Source of the DNA: Ancylobacter vacuolatus
Lineage (GTDB): Bacteria > Pseudomonadota > Alphaproteobacteria > Rhizobiales > Xanthobacteraceae
Reading direction: 5' to 3'
Assembly: GCF_030813595.1 (NCBI RefSeq)
Contig: NZ_JAUSUH010000001.1
Coordinates: forward strand, 434,001 to 498,000
Length of the DNA: 64,000 nucleotides
The position numbers were made by a program, and so were the translations under genes. The notes under the pieces were generated by a model, which was given only the letters and a program-made list of their open reading frames with translations, searched no databases and was not told the DNA's origin. Each line of letters starts with the position of its first letter. Position 1 is the stretch's first letter. Positions 58,241 through 64,000 of this stretch are shown here, piece after piece.

Positions 58241-59991
58241 GAGGCGGTCTCCGTCGCAACAGCCGCCCTTGCCGCCGCCTCGGCGGGCGGCTTCATCAGG
58301 TCACGCAGCACCGCTTCCTTGGGGCCGAGCGCAGCGATGCGCCCATCCTTCAGCACCAAAGCCCGGTCGCAGGCGGCAAGGCCGCTGGCGCGGTGGGTGA
58401 TGACGATCACGGCAGCGCCGCGCTTGCGGGCCACCAGCAATGCGGCCGTCAGCGCGGCATCGCCCTCCTGGTCGAGACTGGCGTTCGGTTCGTCGAGAAC
58501 GATCAGGCAGGGGTCGCCATAAAGTGCCCGGGCCAGGGCGATGCGCTGGCGTTGGCCGCCAGAAAGCGCCGCTCCGCCCGGCCCGAGACGGGTCATGTAG
58601 CCGTCCGGCAGCGCCAGGATCATGGCATGAGCCGCCGCGGCCTGGGCAGCACGAATGATGGTCTCGTCCTTGGCGCCGGGCTGGTGCCGGCTGATCGCGT
58701 CGCGCACGGTGCCGCCGATCAGTTCCACATCCTGCGGGAGATAGCCGATATGCCGGCCGAGCCTGTCGGCGTCCCATTGATCGAGCGTCGCGCCGTCCAG
58801 CCGCACACTGCCGCTCATGGGGCGCCAGAGGCCGACGATGATGCGGGCGAGAGTGGACTTGCCCGAGGCACTCGGCCCGAGAATGCCAAGCCCCTCGCCG
58901 GGTTCGAGCCGGAAGCCTATGCCATCCAGCACCGGGCGGCGCAGCCCTGGCGGCGCGGCGATGACGTTGGCGAGGCAGAGATGGCCCGTGGGTGTCGGAA
59001 GATCCATTTTCGGTCCGGCGTCGGCCTCATGGGCAAGCCGCCGCTCCAGTCGCTCAAGGGCGGCCCGCGCGCCGGCCATGGCCTTCCACTGGGCGACGAT
59101 CTGGTCGATGGGCGCCAGAGCCCGGCCCAGCATGATCGACGAGGCGATCATGATGCCGCCGGTCGCCGCCTGCTCGATGACCAGAACCGCGCCGATGGCC
59201 AGCGTCGCCGACTGCAGGAACAGGCGGAATCCGCGTGAGACGGCGGCGATACGGGCGGCCGCGTCGCCGCCGTCGCGTTCGGTCGCCCGTGCCCGGGCCA
59301 GTGTCCCACCCCACAGGCCGGCCACCTGGGGCCGCATGCCGAGCGCCGTCACTGCCTCGGATGAACGGCGGGCGGCCTCCAACATCATGCTGGCCTGCGC
59401 CGCCTCGCCCGCCGCCAGCGCCATCGGCGCCTGCGTCAGCTGATTGTTCAGGACGGCAAGTGACACCACCACCGCGACGCCCAGAAGGCCGATGAGCCCG
59501 AGCGACCAATGGAGAAGCCCCAGCACCACCAGATAGAGTGGCACCCATGGCAGATCGAGCAGTGCCAGCGGCGCCGGCCCACTGAGAAAGCGACGGGCGG
59601 TGGCCAGATCCGCGGTCGGCCTGCCGGCGGTTGCGTGCCCTGCGAACGCATCGGCGATCTCACTGCGAAAGGCCGGGCCTGAAAACTGCGCTTCCAGCCG
59701 GTCGCCCACACGCGCCAGAACCCGGCCTCGCGCATAGTCGATCATGGCGAAGGCGATGTAGAGCGCCGTCGTAATGAGACCGAGCAACCACAGGGTTGGC
59801 AACGAACGACTGACCAGCACCCGGTCATACACCTGGAGCATGAAGAGCGGGCCGGTGAGCATCAGGAGGTTGATGACGCCGCTGAACACGCCGACGCCGA
59901 TGAGGGCATGCTGGCTACCGTCGAGGAGGGCTCCAACGACGCTGCCAAGGCGACGGCGTGGCGACCCGGATTCTGCCGGGCGCGCCGTCAT
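58237..59991 (-). CDS. Type I secretion ABC permease/ATPase (PrtD-like)
   Basis: 584 aa, fused membrane and ATPase halves. Membrane helices lie within about 25-300 (SGVINLLMLTGPLFMLQVYD is the family's hallmark, PrtD/AprD type, with no C39 peptidase domain). The ATPase has GPSASGKSTLARII, ALSGGQRQRIALARALY, LIVLDEPNASLD and VITHR. An in-frame ATG at 60030 would add 13 residues. It is coupled to the HlyD-like gene, and the chitinase is the only evident substrate nearby. Confidence 0.9.
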   Translation of the reverse strand: MTARPAESGSPRRRLGSVVGALLDGSQHALIGVGVFSGVINLLMLTGPLFMLQVYDRVLVSRSLPTLWLLGLITTALYIAFAMIDYARGRVLARVGDRLEAQFSGPAFRSEIADAFAGHATAGRPTADLATARRFLSGPAPLALLDLPWVPLYLVVLGLLHWSLGLIGLLGVAVVVSLAVLNNQLTQAPMALAAGEAAQASMMLEAARRSSEAVTALGMRPQVAGLWGGTLARARATERDGGDAAARIAAVSRGFRLFLQSATLAIGAVLVIEQAATGGIMIASSIMLGRALAPIDQIVAQWKAMAGARAALERLERRLAHEADAGPKMDLPTPTGHLCLANVIAAPPGLRRPVLDGIGFRLEPGEGLGILGPSASGKSTLARIIVGLWRPMSGSVRLDGATLDQWDADRLGRHIGYLPQDVELIGGTVRDAISRHQPGAKDETIIRAAQAAAAHAMILALPDGYMTRLGPGGAALSGGQRQRIALARALYGDPCLIVLDEPNASLDQEGDAALTAALLVARKRGAAVIVITHRASGLAACDRALVLKDGRIAALGPKEAVLRDLMKPPAEAAARAAVATETAS

Positions 59992-60154
59992 CGACCCAAC
60001 CTGGTCGGCGGCAGCGCAGCGGCCGGCCATCGGTACGTCGAAGGGTTGAGCGCACTCATTCCGTGGATGTATTTCGCCTTCGCCAGTCCTGCAAAACTAT
60101 GGCGCGGGCCGGCGGAGTGGAGCAAGGGCGCCACCATGGTCCCGCCTGATGACA

Positions 60155-60177
60155 GGCGCTTATATTTCATAAGCGCC
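60155..60177. promoter_or_regulatory. Perfect inverted repeat upstream of the type I secretion operon
   Basis: GGCGCTTAT (60155-60163) and ATAAGCGCC (60169-60177) form a 9-bp perfect inverted repeat with a 5-nt spacer. It lies 130-170 nt upstream of the exporter start and just after the stop of the XRE gene. Its core recurs at 56572-56587. It could be an operator, or a hairpin ending the XRE transcript; the second copy without GC arms favours the operator view. Confidence 0.6.
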
Positions 60178-60195
60178 GCCGCCGACTCCCATGGC

Positions 60196-60798
60196 TCACC
60201 TTAGGTCGGTGAAGAGCTTGACTTCGGTGATGCCGACCGGGACGGTTTCGGCGCAGGGATCGTAGGAGATGGACAGGAGCGTCTTGGGCCCGAAGCGACG
60301 GATACGGATGTTCCACTCATGGCGGACCGCAGTGTCAACCATGATGTCGGTGTGCCGGTCGCTCACACCGCTGACGAGGGCCAGCTTGCCGGAATCGATG
60401 TCGCGCCGGAGAGCGTCGTTCGCTTGCAGTTCTCCCGACTCGTTCACGAGATGGCCTTCCAACGACTTGCCCTGCAGGAGCGACATGCCCGGCCACAAGG
60501 CGCGATAGCCGCGCGATGCCGCCATGAAGCGTATGCCATCAAGATCATAGAGCGCCACGATTCCGGGCTGACGCTCCGTGAACAAACGCTCCAGCAAGAT
60601 CTCGTCGCAGTCGGTCGGGGTGATCATGTCGCTGATCCGCCGCATCAGGTCGGCAGATGGCTTGTCCTGCCCGGTTTCCCAATACGACACGGCCGCTTGC
60701 GACACGCCGAGCATCTCCGCCAGCGCGACCTGCTTGATGCCGTTCAGTCGTCGCCAGGAGCGCAGCCTCTGAGCGAAATGAGTACCCTCTTCCGACAT
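60196..60798 (-). CDS. XRE-family regulator with PAS-like sensor domain
   Basis: 200 aa. Residues 8-62 are an XRE helix-turn-helix (QRLRSWRRLNGIKQVALAEM, LGVSQAAVSYWETGQDKPSA). Residues 80-190 look like a PAS-type sensor (GIVALYDLDGIRFMAASRGY, WPGMSLLQGKSLEG), a combination seen in alphaproteobacterial regulators. It is upstream of and co-oriented with the type I secretion genes, separated by 165-205 nt containing the inverted repeat. It probably controls the exporter and chitinase. The PAS ligand is unknown. Confidence 0.8.
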   Translation of the reverse strand: MSEEGTHFAQRLRSWRRLNGIKQVALAEMLGVSQAAVSYWETGQDKPSADLMRRISDMITPTDCDEILLERLFTERQPGIVALYDLDGIRFMAASRGYRALWPGMSLLQGKSLEGHLVNESGELQANDALRRDIDSGKLALVSGVSDRHTDIMVDTAVRHEWNIRIRRFGPKTLLSISYDPCAETVPVGITEVKLFTDLR

Positions 60799-61453
60799 CG
60801 ACCTGGCATTCCTTGCCCGAGAGTCCCAGCGTTTTCCGCCGGAAGATCATGGCGGTGCGTGTTCCGGGGTGTCAATCAACCGCAGCGGTATCTCGCTGGG
60901 TTCTACAGCTTCGCACGGCACAAGCCGTAGGCGACAAGACGTGGGCGACAAGACGTGGGCGACGAGAGAGCCCCGTGTTCGGCGTCGGAATGGCCGGCGG
61001 CGAGGCCCGGATGCAGGATCGCGTCATCGCCACGATGCCGGTCACGCCGGCAAGAGGGCCGATATTCAAGGATCGTCGGCACCGGACTGTCGCCCTCCGG
61101 CAGCCATCTTTCAGAATGATCCAGACGGTCTTTTGAGTGGGCATGGCATCCTGATCGGCAATGGGCGTTCGCAGCCCACTGATAGGCGCCAACCGGGGCG
61201 AGACGTGACGCATCCGACCTCGCACATCAGATCGGCGACAGGGAATGGCGGGGCCCTGCATCGTCGCTGTGCAGAACCGCCGACGCACAATTCAGGAGCA
61301 TCGGCTGGCGGAGAGAGGTTGAACCGATCGGGCGCAAGGAACGGCGAGCGTTGCCGCCGTCCGGTCCGTGCGGCTCCGGCGTCACGCCACGATGAAAGGC
61401 TGGCCCCTCTGCGGGTGATCCACTAGCCTTCGCCAAAACAAGGTGCGAAGCCC
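60799..61453. other. 655-nt non-coding gap with a short tandem repeat
   Basis: No open frame here looks like a protein: candidates are Arg-rich or overlap each other antisense. The only structure I see is a 14-nt tandem repeat GCGACAAGACGTGG, two exact copies (60931-60944, 60945-60958) plus a partial third (60959-60968, GCGACGAGAG). The region separates the XRE gene from the permease-kinase gene and should hold both promoters. Confidence 0.5.
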
Positions 61454-64000
61454 GTGGAAACGCCTGACCTGCCCGCCTTGCGGTCCTATCATTCCTGGAT
61501 CGCCAACGAGACGCTTGAAGACTATTCGCTGCGCTACACCGCGCGCTCCTTCCGCCGTTGGTCGCCCTTCGTCATCGCCAACACGGCGCTGGGGGGCATT
61601 TCCTTCCTGGCGCTGGAGACGATCGGTGCCTCGATCACGCTGAGCTACGGCTTCATGAATGCCGGGCTGGCAATCCTCGTCGTGTCGGTGTTCATCTTCG
61701 TCACCAGCCTGCCGATCGCCTATTACTCCAGCAAATACGGCATCGACCTCGACCTGCTGACCCGGGGTGCCGGCTTCGGCTATATCGGCTCGACCATCAC
61801 CTCGCTGATCTATGCCAGCTTCACCTTCATCTTCTTCGCGCTGGAAGGCGCGATCATGGCGCAGGCGCTGAAGATCTACGCCGATGTGCCGCTGGTGCTG
61901 GGCTACATCGTCTCCTCGCTGGTCATCATCCCGCTGACGCTGATGGGCATCACCATGATCTCGCGGCTGCAAATGGTGACGCAGCCGCTGTGGCTGGGGA
62001 TGATGATCCTGCCCTTCGTGCTGATCGCGGTGAAAGCGCCGGAGGACATCGCCGCCTGGACACAGTTCGCCGGGCTGGAAACCGGCTCGCGCGGCTTCAA
62101 CGTGCTCGCCTTCGGCGCGGCGGTCAGCATGATGTGCTCGCTGGTGGTGCAGATCGGCGAACAGGCGGACTATCTGCGCTTCCTCCCCGAGAAGACGGCG
62201 GCGAACCGGCTGGGCTGGTGGAGCGCGGTGGTGCTGGCGGGGCCGGGCTGGATCCTCATCGGCGGGCTGAAGATTCTCGCCGGCGGGCTGCTGGCGGTGC
62301 TGGTGCTCGGCAGCGGCCTGCCGCGCCCGGCGGCGCTGGAGCCGATCCACATGTATATCGTGGCCTATGGCCATGTGTTCGAGAACCCGGCCCTGGTTCT
62401 GTTCTGCGCGACCTTCTTCGTGCTGATCTCGCAGATCAAGATCAACGTCACCAACGCCTATGCCGGCTCGCTCGCCTGGTCGAACTTCTTTTCCCGCGTG
62501 ACGCACTACCATCCCGGCCGGGTGGTCTGGCTGGTGTTCAACATCCTCATCTCGCTGCTGCTGATGCTGCTCGGCATCTTCGACACGCTGGAGGTGGTGC
62601 TGGCGGTCTATTCCAACATCGCCATGGCGTGGGTCGGGGCGATCATTGCCGATCTCCTGGTGCTGAAGCCGCTCAAGGTCAGCCCTGGCTTCATCGAGTT
62701 CAAGCGCGCGCATCTGCACGATATCAACCCGGTGGGCTGCGGCGGCATGGCGCTCGGCTCGCTGGTGGCGCTGACGGCCTTCACCGGCGTGCTGGGGCCG
62801 CTGATGCAGGCCTATGCCGCGCCCTGCTCCTTTCTCATCGCCTTCCTGACGGCGACGCTGATCGGCTTCGCCACGCGCGGGCGCTATTATCTCGCGCGCC
62901 AGCCGGTGCATCCGAGCCTCGGTTCCGACTCGTCGGCGGTGCTGCGCTGCGAAATCTGCGACCATGGCTATGAACGGGACGACATGGCCTATTGCAGCTT
63001 CTATGAGCGGCCCATCTGCTCGCTGTGCTGCAGCCTCGACGCGCATTGCCACGACGCCTGCAAGAAGTCGCACCAGGATCTGGAGACCTCGCGCTCACGC
63101 TATTTCGGTGTCGGCTTCACCCGGCGCATCGCCCCGCACATGCCGCAGCGTCTGCTGAAGGTCGCTGGCGTGCTGATTGCGCTCTCCGTGGTGACGGGCG
63201 CGCTGTTCCTGCTCACCTACCGGCTGATCGACCCGGGCGAGGACGTGCCGCATCTCGACAATGGCGCGCTGCTGCTGCGGATCTTCCTCGCCCTCCTGCC
63301 GCTGATGGCGATCAGCGCCTGGTGGATCGTGCTCGCCAATGAGAGCCGGGAGCTCGCCGAGCGCAACCTCGTCGGCTCGCTGGAAAAGCTCTACGAGACC
63401 CGCGAGGAGCTGACCCGCAGCGAGCGGCTCGCCGCGCTCGGCCAGCTGACCGCCACGGTGAGCCATGAGTTGCGCAACCCGCTCGGCACGCTCGCCACTT
63501 CGGTCGCGGTGCTGCAACGGGCGGGAAGCTTGACCGGCGAGCGCGAGCGCGGCGAGCTCGACCGCATCCAGCGCAATGTGCGCCGCTGCGTGCGCATCAT
63601 CGACGACCTCTTGGAATTCTCCCGCCGACCCAACGTCGCCATGGTGCCGCTGGCGCTCGACGCCTGGATCGCCGAGCAGGCGGGCGACCTCCGCGCGCTC
63701 GGCCCGGTGCCGCTGGAACTGGTGCTTCGCTGCGGCGAGATGATCGAGGCCGATGGCGAAAGGCTGCGGCAGGTGCTCGTCAATCTGGTGCAGAACGCCA
63801 TGCAGGCGGTGATGGAGCGCCCCGCCGGCGCGCCGCCGGGCCAGGTGCGCCTCGCCACCGCGCGCGAGGGCGAACAGGTGGTGATCACGGTCGCGGATAA
63901 TGGCGCCGGCATGAGCGCGGAGGTGCGGGCGCGGCTGTTCGAGCCCCTGTTCAGCACCAAGCCGTTCGGCCTCGGGCTCGGCCTCGCGCTGGTGCAGCGC
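61454..64000 (+). CDS. NCS1-type permease fused to a histidine kinase (3' end outside window)
   Basis: 849 codons are visible with no stop before the window edge. Residues 36-480 are a polytopic transporter of the NCS1 (cytosine/purine permease) kind, 10-12 helices, with NTALGGISFLALETIG, LLTRGAGFGYIGSTI and the TM8-like KINVTNAYAGSLAWSNFFSR (about 330-350). Residues 497-535 are Cys-rich (CEICDHG, YCSFYERPICSLCC, HCHDAC), a likely metal site. Two further helices (about 555-615) and a short coiled coil lead to a kinase with H671 in VSHELRNPLG, N-box VNLVQNAMQAV, DNGAGMS and GLGLGLALVQR. Presumably it senses or transports a nucleobase-like solute and signals to a response regulator beyond the edge. 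The GTG at 61454 is the best start; AAGGTGCGAAG precedes it. Confidence 0.82.
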   Translation, partial: METPDLPALRSYHSWIANETLEDYSLRYTARSFRRWSPFVIANTALGGISFLALETIGASITLSYGFMNAGLAILVVSVFIFVTSLPIAYYSSKYGIDLDLLTRGAGFGYIGSTITSLIYASFTFIFFALEGAIMAQALKIYADVPLVLGYIVSSLVIIPLTLMGITMISRLQMVTQPLWLGMMILPFVLIAVKAPEDIAAWTQFAGLETGSRGFNVLAFGAAVSMMCSLVVQIGEQADYLRFLPEKTAANRLGWWSAVVLAGPGWILIGGLKILAGGLLAVLVLGSGLPRPAALEPIHMYIVAYGHVFENPALVLFCATFFVLISQIKINVTNAYAGSLAWSNFFSRVTHYHPGRVVWLVFNILISLLLMLLGIFDTLEVVLAVYSNIAMAWVGAIIADLLVLKPLKVSPGFIEFKRAHLHDINPVGCGGMALGSLVALTAFTGVLGPLMQAYAAPCSFLIAFLTATLIGFATRGRYYLARQPVHPSLGSDSSAVLRCEICDHGYERDDMAYCSFYERPICSLCCSLDAHCHDACKKSHQDLETSRSRYFGVGFTRRIAPHMPQRLLKVAGVLIALSVVTGALFLLTYRLIDPGEDVPHLDNGALLLRIFLALLPLMAISAWWIVLANESRELAERNLVGSLEKLYETREELTRSERLAALGQLTATVSHELRNPLGTLATSVAVLQRAGSLTGERERGELDRIQRNVRRCVRIIDDLLEFSRRPNVAMVPLALDAWIAEQAGDLRALGPVPLELVLRCGEMIEADGERLRQVLVNLVQNAMQAVMERPAGAPPGQVRLATAREGEQVVITVADNGAGMSAEVRARLFEPLFSTKPFGLGLGLALVQR

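Noticed and set aside
60872-61436. Several small open frames in the 655-nt gap
   Set aside because: They are Arg-rich, overlap on both strands, have no ribosome-binding site and resemble no protein family.
61558-62973. Plus-strand open frame of 471 codons overlapping the permease-kinase
   Set aside because: It is a frame-shifted shadow: Arg/Gly/Ala-rich and lacking hydrophobic helices, while the frame starting at 61454 reads as a permease plus kinase.

Overview
The window is high-GC, gene-dense bacterial DNA with frequent 4-nt start/stop overlaps. Its gene content points to an alphaproteobacterium of the order Hyphomicrobiales. The lineage most suggested is Xanthobacteraceae (Ancylobacter/Xanthobacter-like), because the left edge carries the tail of a methanol-dehydrogenase (mxa) cluster and the centre carries chvE-gguAB and an Azospirillum-type L-arabinose pathway. 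The genus is an inference from gene content only.

Layout. 1-2.6 kb: end of an mxa operon (mxaL, mxaD, an exported beta-propeller). 2.6-6.1 kb: small hypothetical genes, a strong bidirectional terminator and a methyl-accepting chemotaxis protein. 6.4-25.5 kb: one long co-directional sugar locus. It runs ytfQRT-yjfF (CUT2 importer), a GntR regulator, L-arabinonate dehydratase, L-2-keto-3-deoxyarabonate dehydratase, ketoglutarate-semialdehyde dehydrogenase, an L-arabinose/D-galactose 1-dehydrogenase, a D-xylonate-type dehydratase, a sugar lactonase, dgoK, dgoA, and a second CUT2 importer chvE-gguA-gguB. Together these import and oxidise aldoses without initial phosphorylation. Pentoses end at 2-oxoglutarate and galactose at pyruvate plus glyceraldehyde-3-phosphate.

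25.5-29.3 kb: an Mre11/Rad50-like nuclease-ATPase pair (YhaO/YhaN type). 29.3-41.2 kb: a catabolic cluster I cannot match to a known pathway. It holds an FAD-linked oxidase, a GntR regulator with a palindromic operator, an AA_synth (DUF1185) protein, an alpha/beta hydrolase-flavin reductase-Nudix-like fusion, a luciferase-like monooxygenase, an aldehyde dehydrogenase, a NIPSNAP protein and a PotABCD-like importer. 41.3-45.0 kb: a small HTH protein, a DUF763 protein and htpG. 45.2-47.6 kb: an autotransporter gene broken by an in-frame amber codon and by a frameshift that hides its native C-terminus.

47.8-54.1 kb: an arylformamidase-like hydrolase, then a GntR-CUT2 (rbsACB-like)-DJ-1/PfpI operon. 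54.2-60.8 kb: a self-contained type I secretion locus on the minus strand, made of an XRE regulator, a PrtD-like ABC protein, an HlyD-like adaptor and a GH18 chitinase flanked by two copies of one module. The same near-palindrome lies about 150 bp upstream of both the secretion operon and the chitinase. 61.5-64.0 kb: a gene running off the right edge that fuses an NCS1-type nucleobase permease, a Cys-rich knuckle and a histidine kinase. I see no rRNA, tRNA, CRISPR array, insertion sequence or phage genes.
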